Below, in pieces: positions 1-9,665 of a stretch of 64,000 nucleotides of DNA. The position numbers were made by a program, and so were the translations under genes. The notes under the pieces were generated by a model that was not told the DNA's origin, ran no database searches, and saw only the letters and a list, made by a program, of their open reading frames with translations. The DNA is from Pseudomonadota bacterium (GTDB taxonomy: Bacteria > Pseudomonadota > Gammaproteobacteria > Pseudomonadales > Oceanobacteraceae), in assembly GCA_030145845.1 (NCBI GenBank), contig JAIXHJ010000003.1, positions 28,426 to 92,425 of the forward strand. The letters run 5' to 3'. The first letter of the stretch is position 1; each line of letters begins with the position of its first letter.

Positions 1-447
1 CACCGGGGCGCTGTCGACAAAGGCGCGGAAGCCCATACTGCCGGCTGCCTGCTGTATGCGTTTGCCCAGCTGGGTCAGCCGTTTACGCAGCAGTTTGTGG
101 TAGTCACGGCCGAGCGCATAGCGCGAAATGTAGGCCTGGTTTTTATCGCTGAGCTGGGCGGTCAGGCTGATGTCCGGCGGCAGATAATCCATGCGCAGGC
201 TGATGACGCGCAGGGTGCCGGGCAGCAGTTCCTGTGGCCGCGAGCGCATGGTGCCGTGCTCGGCCATATAGTGCATATCGCCGTGATAGCCGGCCGCTAG
301 CCAGTCCTGCAGGCGCTGTTCGTGCTCGCCCAGATCGACACCGGTCACGCCCACCTGACGGAAGCCGGCTTCGGCGGCCCAGTCGGTGATACTGGCACGT
401 AAGGTGGCCAGTTCGGCAGCAGACAGTGGTGGATTGTTGTCGGACAT
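1..447 (-). CDS. queG: Epoxyqueuosine reductase QueG, N-terminal part (runs off the window)
   Basis: Only the first 149 codons are present; the gene continues past base 1. The reverse strand reads from an ATG at 447 as MSDNNPPLSAAELATL, followed by the family pattern GFRQVGVTGVDL, the YMAEH/R(P)QELLPG region, YISRYALGRDYHKLL and finally FVDSAPV, all typical of the QueG N-terminal domain. QueG reduces epoxyqueuosine to queuosine in tRNA using cobalamin and 4Fe-4S clusters; those cluster-binding cysteines lie beyond the window. It is divergent from nnr, the same neighbour as in Escherichia coli and Pseudomonas. The reading is firm although the protein is incomplete. Confidence 0.9.
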   Translation of the reverse strand, partial: MSDNNPPLSAAELATLRASITDWAAEAGFRQVGVTGVDLGEHEQRLQDWLAAGYHGDMHYMAEHGTMRSRPQELLPGTLRVISLRMDYLPPDISLTAQLSDKNQAYISRYALGRDYHKLLRKRLTQLGKRIQQAAGSMGFRAFVDSAPV

Positions 448-453
448 TTCGTG

Positions 454-476
454 TTCAGCGGCAGCTTCTATATAAT
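454..476 (+). promoter_or_regulatory. Possible nnr promoter
   Basis: The 62-bp gap between the divergent queG and nnr starts holds a TATAAT at 471-476, inside an AT-rich stretch and 34 bp ahead of the chosen nnr start. No good -35 hexamer sits 17 bp upstream; TTCAGC at 454-459 is too close. This is inferred from position and the -10 match only. Confidence 0.3.
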
Positions 477-509
477 TTTGAGAAATTTAACACATTGGAC
501 GTCCAACGG

Positions 510-2027
510 ATGAATCGACCTTACAGTGCCAGGGATCACCTGCCCGGAGAGCTCTACACGGCAGCACAGGTACGCGAACTCGACCGGCTGGCGATCGACG
601 GCGCCGGGATTGATGGTTTTGAGCTGATGTCCCGTGCCGGCGAAGCAGCGTTTGCCTGTCTGCTGGAGCGCTGGCCGGAAGAAGAGCAGGTGTGCGTTTT
701 TGCCGGGCCGGGCAATAATGGCGGTGATGCCTGGGTATTGGCGGCGCTGGCCTGCTATCACGGTATGCAGGTGCAGTTTTATACCGTTGGCGATATGAGT
801 CGCCAGTCTGAGACTGCTGTGCAGGCGCGGCGGATGGCGGAGCAGGCCGGGGTGCAGGCGCAGGCTTTCCGCGGTGAACTGGATTACGACGGCCATATTA
901 TTGTCGACGGACTGCTGGGCACCGGCCTGAATGCTGAGGTGCGCGGTGATTTTGCCACGGCAATTGCCGCCATGAATCAGCACCGCGCTGACGTGCTGGC
1001 GCTGGACCTGCCCTCCGGCCTCAATGCCGATACCGGCGTGGTGATGGGCTGTGCGCTGCAGGCAGCGATGACGGTGACTTTTATCGGTATGAAGCAGGGG
1101 CTGCTGACCGCCTCCGGCCCCGATGTGTGTGGCGAAATTGCCTTTGCGTCACTGGCGGTTGATCCGCTGCTGTACACGCGCCTGCCGCCAGCGGCAGAGC
1201 GCATCAGCTGGGATCGTCTTGACCGTCTGGGGCAGCGTCTGCCGGCCCGTCACGGTAATGCGCATAAAGGGGATTTCGGTCATGTACTGGTGATCGGTGG
1301 CGATACCGGTATGGGCGGTGCGGCGGCCATGGCTGCCGAAGCGGCGGGCCGCTGTGGTGCGGGTCTGGTCAGCTGTGCCACGCGCACTGAGCATGTGCTG
1401 CCGCTGCTGGTGCGGCGGCCGGAGGTGATGGTGCGGGGCGTGGAATCCGGCCTTGAACTGCAGCCGTTGCTGACACGGGCCAGCGTGCTGGCCGCCGGCC
1501 CGGGCCTGGGCCAGAGCAGCTGGTCAGAACTGCTGTTACAGCAGGTACTGGGATCGTCACTGCCGCTGGTACTGGATGCCGATGCGCTGAATATGCTGGC
1601 GTCGCCGGGCTGGCAGTGTGATTTTTCCGGCCGTGACGTCATACTGACGCCTCATCCGGGGGAAGCCGCCCGTCTGCTGGGCTGCAGCACGGCGCAGGTG
1701 CAGGCAGACCGCTTCGCTGCTGCACGGACGCTGGCGGAACGATATCAGGCGGTTGTGGTTCTTAAAGGACAGGGCTCGCTGATTGCGCTGCCGCAGGGTG
1801 AGGTATCCCTGTGCACCGACGGTAATCCGGGTATGAGCAGTGGTGGTATGGGTGATGTGCTCAGTGGTGTGCTGGCGGCGCTGCTGGCACAGGGCATGAG
1901 TGCTGCCGCCGCCGCCCGTTATGGTATCTGTCTGCACAGTGCCGCGGCCGATCTGGCCGCACAGCGTGGTCAGCGTGGACTGCTGGCCACCGACCTGATG
2001 ATGGTTTTACGGGAGTTAATAAACTGA
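510..2027 (+). CDS. nnr: Bifunctional NAD(P)HX epimerase / ADP-dependent NAD(P)HX dehydratase
   Basis: Repairs damaged NADH and NADPH hydrates: the N-terminal YjeF_N half epimerises R- and S-NAD(P)HX, and the C-terminal carbohydrate-kinase-like half dehydrates the S form using ADP. Visible motifs are FAGPGNNGGDAWV and the DLPSGLNADTG stretch in the first half, then HKGDFGHVLVIGG, VLDADALN, LTPHPGEAARLL and the GSGGMGDVLSG-like NPGMSSGGMGDVLSG near the end. The open frame extends to 426, but that would overlap queG. The ATG at 510 (MNRPYSARD) gives 505 aa, close to the usual length, though it lacks a strong ribosome site. It overlaps tsaE by one base (TGATG), so the two are translationally coupled. 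Confidence 0.93.
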   Translation: MNRPYSARDHLPGELYTAAQVRELDRLAIDGAGIDGFELMSRAGEAAFACLLERWPEEEQVCVFAGPGNNGGDAWVLAALACYHGMQVQFYTVGDMSRQSETAVQARRMAEQAGVQAQAFRGELDYDGHIIVDGLLGTGLNAEVRGDFATAIAAMNQHRADVLALDLPSGLNADTGVVMGCALQAAMTVTFIGMKQGLLTASGPDVCGEIAFASLAVDPLLYTRLPPAAERISWDRLDRLGQRLPARHGNAHKGDFGHVLVIGGDTGMGGAAAMAAEAAGRCGAGLVSCATRTEHVLPLLVRRPEVMVRGVESGLELQPLLTRASVLAAGPGLGQSSWSELLLQQVLGSSLPLVLDADALNMLASPGWQCDFSGRDVILTPHPGEAARLLGCSTAQVQADRFAAARTLAERYQAVVVLKGQGSLIALPQGEVSLCTDGNPGMSSGGMGDVLSGVLAALLAQGMSAAAAARYGICLHSAAADLAAQRGQRGLLATDLMMVLRELIN

Positions 2028-2515
2028 TGTCCATTCGCCTCACCGGTGAACAGAAAATGCTGGAATTTGCTGCTGCCTGCGCTCCGCTGCTGGCGGTGGG
2101 CGGACTGGTTTTCCTTGAAGGTACGCTGGGGGCCGGTAAAACCACCTTCAGCCGTGGTCTGATTCAGGCGCTGGGTCATCAGGGCGCAGTAAAAAGCCCG
2201 ACCTATACGCTGGTGGAAGATTATGAACTGAACTCAGCGCATGTCTGTCATTTTGACCTCTACCGTCTGGGTGACCCGGAAGAACTCGAATTTATGGGCA
2301 TCCGTGACTATCTCGACCAGCAGGCGCTGTGCCTGATTGAATGGGCGGAAAAAGGGCAGGGCATTCTGCCGCCGGCGGATCTGATTCTGCATATCGACGA
2401 TCTGGGTGACAGCCGCGAACTGAGCTGGGAAGCGGCGACCGATAAAGGCCGCCACTGGTGCGGGACACTGGATCGGCTGGCCGCAGCTCAGACCAACGCC
2501 GGGGATAACACATGA
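2027..2515 (+). CDS. tsaE: tRNA threonylcarbamoyladenosine biosynthesis ATPase TsaE
   Basis: A 162-aa P-loop ATPase needed with TsaB, TsaD and TsaC for t6A at position 37 of ANN-decoding tRNAs. The Walker A motif GTLGAGKTT is near residue 32, followed by the family signature KSPTYTLVEDYEL and HFDLYRLGDPEELEFMG, and the Walker B-like LCLIEWAEK. It starts inside the nnr stop codon and its own stop overlaps the amiB start (ATGA), so it is the middle gene of a tight operon. The order nnr-tsaE-amiB-mutL is the standard gammaproteobacterial one. Confidence 0.95.
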   Translation: MSIRLTGEQKMLEFAAACAPLLAVGGLVFLEGTLGAGKTTFSRGLIQALGHQGAVKSPTYTLVEDYELNSAHVCHFDLYRLGDPEELEFMGIRDYLDQQALCLIEWAEKGQGILPPADLILHIDDLGDSRELSWEAATDKGRHWCGTLDRLAAAQTNAGDNT

Positions 2516-3825
2516 GACTGTTGTTGTGTCTCACACTGCTGCTGGGCGGCATCGCGCCGGCGCTGGCTGATGTGCAGGAAGTGCGGGTCTGGCAGTCGCC
2601 GGATAAAACCCGGCTGGTATTTGACCTGTCGGCCCCGTCTGAACACAAAATTTTTACCCTCAATAATCCCGACCGGGTCGTGATTGATCTGGACAACGCG
2701 CGGCTGAACGCCGATCTTGGCGGGCTGGACACCCGCTCCACCTCGATCCGTAAACTGCGCAGCGGTACCCGCAATCAGAAAGACCTGCGCATCGTGATTG
2801 ATGTGGCCGAGCCGGTGAATGCCAGCAGTTTCCCGCTGGCACCGAATGATGTTTACCCGAATTACCGCCTGGTGGTCGACCTTGAACAGAGCAACAAGGC
2901 CAGGGCCGTGGTACCGGTTAAAAAAGCGGATGACGGTTACGACGATAACAAGCGCGATATTATTATTGCCATCGATGCCGGTCATGGCGGGGAAGACCCG
3001 GGCGCCATTGGTTATGGCCGTACCAAAGAAAAAAATGTGGTGCTGGCAGTGGCCAAAGAGCTGGAGCGGCTGCTGAAAGCTGAGCGCGGTTTTGCGCCGT
3101 TTATGGTACGCACAGGAGATTACTATATCGGCCTGCGTGAGCGCACTAACCGTGCGCGGAAAGCCAATGCCGATTTCTTCGTTTCCATTCACGCTGATGC
3201 TTTCAAATATGCCAGCGCCCGTGGCAGTTCGGTGTATATGCTGTCGGAACGTGGCGCGACCAGTGAAGCCGCACGCTGGCTGGCGGACAAAGAAAATGAA
3301 TCCGATCTGGTCGGTGGTGTCAGTCTGGAAGATAAGGAAGATCACCTGGCGATGACGCTGCTCGACCTGTCCATGACGCACAAACGCAATGCCAGTGTGC
3401 AGCTGGGTAATTCCATTCTCGGTCAGATGGGGCAGATTTCCACGCTGCATAAAAAACAGGTGGAGGAAGCGGCATTTGTGGTGCTGAAGGCACCGGATAT
3501 TCCGGCGCTGCTGGTGGAGACCGGGTTTATTTCCAATCCGCAGGAAGCGCGCAAGCTGGCGGACAAAAGTTATCAGCAGAAACTGGCACGGGCGATATTT
3601 ACCGGAGTGACCGGTTATTTCCGTACTCATCCGCCACGCGGCACGCTGCTGGCGGCAGAAAGAGAAACGGCGCCGGTATTCAGCACTTACGTGATCCGCA
3701 GTGGTGATACACTGTCGGAAATTGCCGTCCGTAACGGTATTGCGGTGAACGATCTGCGCCGTCTCAATGACCTGAAAAACGATCAGCTGCGCATTGGTCA
3801 GCGCATCAAAATCCCGAACACCTGA
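2512..3825 (+). CDS. amiB: N-acetylmuramoyl-L-alanine amidase AmiB type (AMIN, Amidase_3, LysM)
   Basis: Periplasmic zinc amidase that cuts the peptide from MurNAc during daughter-cell separation. The 437-aa product has a signal peptide ending near ALA-D20, an AMIN domain at about 21-125, an Amidase_3 domain at about 149-368 and a C-terminal LysM at about 391-435 ([13 protein letters not shown]). Zinc and catalytic residues are visible as H158 in DAGHGG, E173, H227 in SIHAD and E336 in LVETGF. An insert at about 255-320 probably contains the autoinhibitory helix that EnvC/NlpD-type activators displace. Placement between tsaE and mutL and the LysM tail favour AmiB over AmiC. Confidence 0.93.
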   Translation: MRLLLCLTLLLGGIAPALADVQEVRVWQSPDKTRLVFDLSAPSEHKIFTLNNPDRVVIDLDNARLNADLGGLDTRSTSIRKLRSGTRNQKDLRIVIDVAEPVNASSFPLAPNDVYPNYRLVVDLEQSNKARAVVPVKKADDGYDDNKRDIIIAIDAGHGGEDPGAIGYGRTKEKNVVLAVAKELERLLKAERGFAPFMVRTGDYYIGLRERTNRARKANADFFVSIHADAFKYASARGSSVYMLSERGATSEAARWLADKENESDLVGGVSLEDKEDHLAMTLLDLSMTHKRNASVQLGNSILGQMGQISTLHKKQVEEAAFVVLKAPDIPALLVETGFISNPQEARKLADKSYQQKLARAIFTGVTGYFRTHPPRGTLLAAERETAPVFSTYVIRSGDTLSEIAVRNGIAVNDLRRLNDLKNDQLRIGQRIKIPNT

Positions 3826-3854
3826 ATGTATCTGACCCCGGGCCGGAAGTTTTT

Positions 3855-5735
3855 ATGAGCAGAATCCATTTACTGTCACCACGGCTGGCGAACCAGATTG
3901 CGGCCGGCGAAGTCGTGGAGCGGCCGGCCAATATCGTCAAAGAGCTGGTGGAAAATGCCCTCGATGCGGGCGCCGGCCGGATCGAAATTGATGCCGAGCA
4001 GGGCGGGGTCAAACTGCTGCGTATCCGTGATGACGGGCATGGCATTGATAAAGACGATCTGCCGCTGGCGCTGAGCCGTCATGCCACCAGTAAAATTACC
4101 ACGCTGGACGATCTGGAAGCCGTTGGCAGCCTTGGCTTCCGTGGGGAAGCGCTGGCCAGTATCAGTTCCGTCACGCGCCTGACGCTGACCTCAAAAACCT
4201 CAGAAGCTGCGGAAGCCTGGAGCGTGAATGTCGAAGGCCGGGATATGGCGGCCAGTGTCAGTCCGGCTGCGCATCCCACCGGGACCACCGTCGAAGTGCG
4301 GGATCTGTTTTTTAATACCCCGGCACGGCGTAAATTTCTGCGTACCGAAAAAACCGAATTTTCTCATCTGGAAGAATACGTCAAGCGGCTGGCGTTAAGC
4401 CGTTACGATGTGGCTTTTTCGCTGCGCCATAATGGCCGTGTGATTCATCAGCTGCGCGCCGCTGAGCGTGAACTGGAAAAAGAAAAACGGGTGGCCAGTC
4501 TGCTCAGTGCGGATTTTATCGACAGTGCGGTGCGCATTGATGCTGAGGCGGCCGGGCTGACGCTGGAAGGCTGGGTCGGCCTGCCGACCTTCTCCCGCTC
4601 ACAGGCGGATATGCAGTATTTCTTTGTTAACGGCCGTGTGGTGCGCGACAAACTGGTGGTGCACGCGATCAAACAGGCCTACCGTGATGTGCTCTATCAC
4701 GGCCGTCAGCCGGCATTTGTGCTGTATCTGTGGCTGGAGCCGAAACTGGTGGATGTGAATGTGCATCCGACCAAACACGAAGTGCGTTTCCGTGACGGGC
4801 GGCTGGTGCATGATTTTCTCTTCCGCACGCTGCACCGCGCTCTGGGCGATGTGCGCCCGGAAGACCGTCTGAGCGGGAATGCCATGGGCACCACGCCAGG
4901 CAGTCTGACCAGTGCACCGCTGAGCAGTCAGCCGGCGCCGGCGACCGGGGTACAGGCCGGTGAATTTCAGGAGCAGCCCCGACTCGACTGGCAGGCACAG
5001 CGGCCGGCCGCAACAGGGTTGTCGCCGTCTTATTCGCGGGAACCGGTCAGCCGCTCGGCGGTCGCCGAACAACTGCATGCTTATCAGCAGATGAGTGACG
5101 CGCAGGTGCCTGCGCCGGCACCACAGGCACTGCCTGAGGCGGATGCCGATATGCCGCCGCTGGGCTTTGCCATTGCTCAGCTGCACGGCATTTATATTCT
5201 TGCCCAGAACGCCATCGGCATGGTGGTGGTGGATATGCACGCCGCCCACGAGCGCATTACCTATGAGCGGCTGAAAACCGCCGTCGATCAGCAGGGCGTG
5301 CAGACGCAGCCGTTGCTGGTGCCGGTGACACTGGCGGTCAGTGAACGGGAAGCCGACGCTGCCGAGCAGTTTGCCGATGAATTCCGCCAGCTGGGTGTGG
5401 AGCTGGCGCGGGTGGCGCCGGAGAGTATTGTTGTACGCCAGATTCCGGTGCTGCTGCAGCAGGCCGAAGTGCCGCGTCTGGTCACCGATATGCTCGGCGA
5501 CCTGATGGAGCATGGCACCTCCGACCGGCTGTTATCGCACCGCAATGAACTGTTATCGACCATGGCCTGTCATGGCTCGGTACGCGCCAACCGCAGACTG
5601 ACGGTGCCGGAAATGAATGCCCTGCTGCGGGATATGGAAGCCACCGAACGTAGCGGTCAGTGTAATCACGGCCGTCCGACCTGGACCCAGCTGAGCATGA
5701 GTGAACTGGACAAACTGTTTCTGCGGGGCCGTTAA
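3855..5735 (+). CDS. mutL: DNA mismatch repair protein MutL, endonuclease-type
   Basis: GHKL ATPase that links MutS mismatch recognition to strand incision. N-terminal motifs are [17 protein letters not shown] and [23 protein letters not shown] closes the conserved N-terminal part. A Pro/Gln/Ala-rich linker (about 350-430) leads to the dimerisation domain. That domain carries D460-M-H462-A463-x2-E466-x4-E471, a variant of the DQHA(x)2E(x)4E metal site, plus ACHGS and C603-N-H605-G-R-P. This suggests intrinsic nicking activity, as in Pseudomonas, and unlike the MutH-dependent MutL of E. coli. It starts 29 bp after amiB and its stop overlaps miaA. Confidence 0.96.
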   Translation: MSRIHLLSPRLANQIAAGEVVERPANIVKELVENALDAGAGRIEIDAEQGGVKLLRIRDDGHGIDKDDLPLALSRHATSKITTLDDLEAVGSLGFRGEALASISSVTRLTLTSKTSEAAEAWSVNVEGRDMAASVSPAAHPTGTTVEVRDLFFNTPARRKFLRTEKTEFSHLEEYVKRLALSRYDVAFSLRHNGRVIHQLRAAERELEKEKRVASLLSADFIDSAVRIDAEAAGLTLEGWVGLPTFSRSQADMQYFFVNGRVVRDKLVVHAIKQAYRDVLYHGRQPAFVLYLWLEPKLVDVNVHPTKHEVRFRDGRLVHDFLFRTLHRALGDVRPEDRLSGNAMGTTPGSLTSAPLSSQPAPATGVQAGEFQEQPRLDWQAQRPAATGLSPSYSREPVSRSAVAEQLHAYQQMSDAQVPAPAPQALPEADADMPPLGFAIAQLHGIYILAQNAIGMVVVDMHAAHERITYERLKTAVDQQGVQTQPLLVPVTLAVSEREADAAEQFADEFRQLGVELARVAPESIVVRQIPVLLQQAEVPRLVTDMLGDLMEHGTSDRLLSHRNELLSTMACHGSVRANRRLTVPEMNALLRDMEATERSGQCNHGRPTWTQLSMSELDKLFLRGR

Positions 5736-6694
5736 TGACTCAGATCCGTGAACTGCCGCCGGCCATTTTCCTGATGGGGCCGACCGCCTCCGGCAAAACT
5801 GCGCTGGCACTGGAACTGGTGGATAAATACCCGTGCGAAATCATCAGTGTGGATTCGGCGCTGGTGTACAAAGGCATGGATATCGGCACCGCCAAACCGG
5901 ATGCCGTCATGCTACAGCGTGCCCCGCACCGGCTGATTGACCTGATTGATCCGGCTGACAGTTATTCCGCTGCGACCTTCCGTGAGGACGCTCTGCGGGA
6001 GATGGCGGATATCACCGCCTGTGGCAAAGTGCCGCTGCTGGTTGGTGGCACCATGATGTATTTCAAATTTCTGCGTGATGGCGCTGCGCAGTTACCGCCG
6101 TCGGTGCCGGAAGTGCGTGAGCGCCTGCTGGCGGAAGGGCTGCAGCATGGCTGGCCGGCCATGCATGCACGGCTGGCAGGGATTGATCCTGAATCCGCAG
6201 CGCGGCTGAAGCCGATGGATTCACAGCGCATCCAGCGGGCGCTGGAAGTGTGGGAAATATCCGGCAAGACCCTCTCCCAGCTGTGGGCCGAACAGAAAAC
6301 CGAACCTTTACCTTACCATGTCGTCAATCTGGCAGTCTGTCCGGCGCAACGCAGTGTTCTGCACGAGCGCATAGCGCTGCGCTTCCGGCAGATGGTGGCG
6401 CAGGGATTTGTCGACGAGGTGCGTGGCCTCTACGCCCGCGGCGATCTGGACGTGAATATGCCGTCGGTACGCTGCGTTGGTTACCGTCAGGTGTGGGATT
6501 ATCTGGACGGTAAATATGAGTATGAGGAAATGATTGAACGTGGCATCATAGCCACGCGCCAACTGGCAAAGCGTCAGATTACCTGGTTGCGGAGCTGGCC
6601 GGATCTTCACTGGCTGGATACTGATGACAGTAATCTTCTGCAAAGCGCCTTGAAAATCCTGCATGCCAACGCCATATTTGACGCATCGTCCTGA
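5735..6694 (+). CDS. miaA: tRNA dimethylallyltransferase MiaA
   Basis: Transfers a dimethylallyl group to A37 of tRNAs reading UNN codons. The 319-aa product has the P-loop GPTASGKT at about residue 11, the substrate signature [25 protein letters not shown] and [10 protein letters not shown], and the C-terminal [12 protein letters not shown]. The ATG shares a base with the mutL stop (TAATG). The hfq start follows after about 100 bp, the same order as in E. coli and Pseudomonas. Confidence 0.96.
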   Translation: MTQIRELPPAIFLMGPTASGKTALALELVDKYPCEIISVDSALVYKGMDIGTAKPDAVMLQRAPHRLIDLIDPADSYSAATFREDALREMADITACGKVPLLVGGTMMYFKFLRDGAAQLPPSVPEVRERLLAEGLQHGWPAMHARLAGIDPESAARLKPMDSQRIQRALEVWEISGKTLSQLWAEQKTEPLPYHVVNLAVCPAQRSVLHERIALRFRQMVAQGFVDEVRGLYARGDLDVNMPSVRCVGYRQVWDYLDGKYEYEEMIERGIIATRQLAKRQITWLRSWPDLHWLDTDDSNLLQSALKILHANAIFDASS

Positions 6695-6797
6695 ATTCGC
6701 AGCCTTACCGCCTGGCGTCGCTCCGGACGAAACTGGGGCTTATTTCTTTTTTGGCTGTCCCCGCATTGGACGGCAAACCTTATTTAAGGAGACTGTT

Positions 6798-7046
6798 ATG
6801 TCAAAAGGGCACTCGCTACAAGACCCTTATCTCAACCAGCTGCGCAAAGAGCGTATCCCTGTATCCATTTTTCTGGTTAATGGTATCAAGCTGCAGGGCC
6901 AGATCGAATCCTTCGATCAGTTCGTTATCCTGTTAAAAAACACGGTAAGTCAGATGGTGTACAAGCACGCGATTTCGACGGTTGTTCCGTCACGCAATGT
7001 GCGTATGGCACCAGCAGACAGTGAAGACGGTCAGTCAGAAGACTAA
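6798..7046 (+). CDS. hfq: RNA chaperone Hfq
   Basis: Sm-like hexameric protein that binds sRNAs and mRNAs. The open frame extends upstream to 6663, but the true start is the ATG at 6798, preceded by a strong AAGGAG at 6786-6791 and giving the classic N-terminus [13 protein letters not shown]. The 82-aa product keeps Q8, the proximal-face FDQF(V) and K-rich Sm2 motif YKHAIS, and distal-face residues around I30-K31-L32. The C-terminal tail is short and acidic ([10 protein letters not shown]), shorter than in E. coli and more like pseudomonads. It is relevant to the three candidate Hfq-type RNAs elsewhere in this window. Confidence 0.98.
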   Translation: MSKGHSLQDPYLNQLRKERIPVSIFLVNGIKLQGQIESFDQFVILLKNTVSQMVYKHAISTVVPSRNVRMAPADSEDGQSED

Positions 7047-7064
7047 TCGCGGGAGCCGCTTACC

Positions 7065-8375
7065 TTGTTCTTTGAACGCCCTGATAACGGCGGCGAAACC
7101 GCAGTACTGGTCCATATCGACTTTCCCGAAGGGCCAAATCGCGAGGATCTTTATGAATTCCGCGATCTGGTCATTTCTGCCGGGGCCGATCCGGTTGAGC
7201 TGATTACCGCCAAACGGACCGTGCCGGATGCCAAAACCTTTATCGGTAAAGGCAAGGTGGAAGAAATCGCTGAGGTTCTGCGTCTGCATGGCGCTGAGCT
7301 GGTGATTTTCAATCATGGTCTTTCCCCCAGCCAGGAACGTAACCTCGAACGTGCCCTGCAATGCCGCGTGCTCGACCGCACCGGTCTGATCCTCGATATT
7401 TTTGCCCAGCGTGCCCGTACCCATGAAGGTAAGCTTCAGGTTGAACTGGCACAGCTGCAGTATCAGTCGACCCGTCTGGTACGGGGCTGGACTCACCTGG
7501 AACGGCAGAAAGGTGGTATCGGTCTGCGTGGTCCGGGTGAAACCCAGCTGGAAACCGACCGCCGTCTGCTGCGCGAGCGGGTGAAAACCATTCACGCGCG
7601 GCTGGAAAAGGTGCACGCCCAGCGTGACCAGGTACGCCGTGCGCGCAAACGTTCAGAGATTCCGGCAGTGGCCATTGTCGGCTACACCAATGCCGGCAAA
7701 TCTACCCTGTTCAATACCCTGACCAGCTCCGAGGTGTATGCGGCCAATCAGTTATTTGCCACGCTCGACCCGACCTTGCGCCGTTATCCGGTGGAGAACG
7801 TCGGTGAGGTGGTGCTGGCTGATACCGTGGGCTTTATCCGCCATCTGCCGCATAAACTGGTGGAAGCCTTTAAAGCTACCCTGCAGGAAGCGGCCGACGC
7901 CGATCTGCTGATGCATGTGATCGACTGCGCAGCGGAAGAGCGTGATGCCAATATTGAGCAGGTTGAGCTGGTACTGAAAGAAATTGATGCCGATAAGGCG
8001 CTGCAGCTGCGCGTGTACAACAAGATTGACCTGCTGGAACACGCTGAAGCGCGCATCGACCGTGACGACAGTGGCCGGCCGGTGGCCGTCTGGGTATCGG
8101 CGCAGCAACAGCAGGGACTGGAGTTGCTGAATCAGGCATTGGGTGAGCTGCTGGCCACCGATATGTTCTCGGCAGACATTACCCTGCAGCCGCAGGATGC
8201 CAAGTTACGGGCAATTCTTTACGAAATTGGTGCTATTGAGAAAGAACACTGTGCGGAAAACGGTGATATGGTACTGACAATCCGTTTACAACGTCAGGAT
8301 TTCCGGCGGGCACTGGCCCGGGCCAATATCGACCAAAGTCGTTTTCTGGAGCCGGAAAAAGAAGCTTGGCACTGA
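7065..8375 (+). CDS. hflX: Ribosome-associated GTPase HflX
   Basis: Translational GTPase that splits or rescues stalled ribosomes, notably after heat stress. The 436-aa frame starts with a TTG at 7065 (FFERPDNGGE), nine bases after GGGAG; this matches the Pseudomonas N-terminus FFER, so the rare start is credible. N-terminal domain motifs are FIGKGKVEE, FNHGLSPSQERNLE and RTGLILDIFAQRA. The GTPase domain has G1 GYTNAGKST, G3 DTVGF and G4 NKID. An upstream glycine-rich linker GGIGLRGPGETQLE is the family hallmark. It lies 18 bp after hfq. Confidence 0.95.
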   Translation: MFFERPDNGGETAVLVHIDFPEGPNREDLYEFRDLVISAGADPVELITAKRTVPDAKTFIGKGKVEEIAEVLRLHGAELVIFNHGLSPSQERNLERALQCRVLDRTGLILDIFAQRARTHEGKLQVELAQLQYQSTRLVRGWTHLERQKGGIGLRGPGETQLETDRRLLRERVKTIHARLEKVHAQRDQVRRARKRSEIPAVAIVGYTNAGKSTLFNTLTSSEVYAANQLFATLDPTLRRYPVENVGEVVLADTVGFIRHLPHKLVEAFKATLQEAADADLLMHVIDCAAEERDANIEQVELVLKEIDADKALQLRVYNKIDLLEHAEARIDRDDSGRPVAVWVSAQQQQGLELLNQALGELLATDMFSADITLQPQDAKLRAILYEIGAIEKEHCAENGDMVLTIRLQRQDFRRALARANIDQSRFLEPEKEAWH

Positions 8376-8480
8376 GATTCAGGCGGGACTGAAGGCCGGA
8401 ACAGGATTCAGTCGCCGCCTAAATCCGTTATGATTGGTTAACAGATAAGATAAAAACTGTCTTCCTAACTGGAGTGATAT

Positions 8481-9665
8481 ATGGCCTGGAATGAGCCCGG
8501 CGGAAAGGGCAATCCTAATGACCCATGGGGAAATAACAACCGTGGCGGTGACAAGAACCGCGGCGGTGGTAATCAGCCACCGGATCTGGATGAAGCTCTC
8601 AAGCAGCTGATGGATAAGCTGAATGGTTTGTTCGGTGGTGGCAAACGTAATAACAATAACCGCAAGGGCGGTGGCGGTGCCGGCGGTCTGTTCGGTATCG
8701 GTGCAGCCATTATTGTGGTTCTGCTGGTATTCAATTCTGTCTATACCCTGGATGAACAGGAACGGGGTGTGGTTCTGCGCCTCGGCAAATACCTGAAAAC
8801 GGAAAATCCGGGTCTGCGTTTCAAAATCCCGCTGGTGGATCAGGTCATCCCTGTGGCGACCACCAAGGTCCGTGAATCCGAAATCAAAGAACGTATGCTG
8901 ACCGAAGACGAGAATATCGTTGAAGTCGAACTTAACGTGCAGTACCGCGTGAGCGATCCGGTGGCCTTTGCCCTGCGGGTTGAGCAGCCGGAGCGTACGC
9001 TGCTGTCGGCAGCTGAAAGTGCCCTGCGTCACGAAGTGGGCTCCGCTGCCATGGACCCGATTCTGACCACCGGCCGGGCGGAACTGGCCGATAAAGTGCA
9101 GACCCGTCTGCAGGATTACCTCGACCGTTACGAAACCGGTATGGTGCTGAGCAACGTTAACATCAAGGACGCGCGCCCGCCGGCTCAGGTGAAAGATGCG
9201 TTTGACGATGTACAGAAAGCGAAGAACGACAAAGAAACCATGACCAACCAGGCGGAGTCATACGCCAATTCCATTGTGCCGGAATCCCGTGGTAAGGCGC
9301 AGCGTCAGCTGGAAGAAGCCGCAGCTTATAAAGAACGTGTCATCGCCCGTGCACAGGGTGAAGCGTCACGCTTCGATCAGCTCTACGCCGAATACAGAAA
9401 GGCGCCTGAGGTTACCCGTGAGCGTCTGTATATCGATGCCGTGTCTGAAGTTTATGGCAAGAGCAGCAAGGTGCTGGTGGACGTCGATGGCGGCAACAAC
9501 ATGATGTACCTGCCACTGGATAAACTGATGCAGAGTCTGCCGGCCGCTCCGGGCAGTGCGCAGCTGAGCAACAGTGATATTTCCCGTCTGACCGATCAGG
9601 TGCTGAGCGAAGTCCGTTCACGTCAGAGTAATTCAGGTACTACTACACGCCGGGAGGGCCGCTAA
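8481..9665 (+). CDS. hflK: FtsH protease regulator HflK
   Basis: Inner-membrane SPFH protein that, with HflC, forms the large cage around FtsH and limits its degradation of membrane proteins. The N-terminal 75 residues are Gly/Asn-rich (NPNDPWGNNNRGGDKN), then one membrane helix at about 75-95, then the SPFH/Band 7 domain starting at DEQERGVVLRLGKY. A long charged coiled coil (about 250-310) and a Ser/Thr-rich tail finish the 394-aa protein. GGAG at 8471 sets the start. The stop overlaps hflC by one base. Confidence 0.95.
   Translation: MAWNEPGGKGNPNDPWGNNNRGGDKNRGGGNQPPDLDEALKQLMDKLNGLFGGGKRNNNNRKGGGGAGGLFGIGAAIIVVLLVFNSVYTLDEQERGVVLRLGKYLKTENPGLRFKIPLVDQVIPVATTKVRESEIKERMLTEDENIVEVELNVQYRVSDPVAFALRVEQPERTLLSAAESALRHEVGSAAMDPILTTGRAELADKVQTRLQDYLDRYETGMVLSNVNIKDARPPAQVKDAFDDVQKAKNDKETMTNQAESYANSIVPESRGKAQRQLEEAAAYKERVIARAQGEASRFDQLYAEYRKAPEVTRERLYIDAVSEVYGKSSKVLVDVDGGNNMMYLPLDKLMQSLPAAPGSAQLSNSDISRLTDQVLSEVRSRQSNSGTTTRREGR

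Noticed and set aside
426..509. Longer nnr start
   Set aside because: Would overlap the divergent queG start and add 28 residues unlike the family; no ribosome site.
6663..6797. Longer hfq frame beginning inside miaA
   Set aside because: Hfq N-terminus and AAGGAG fix the start at 6798.
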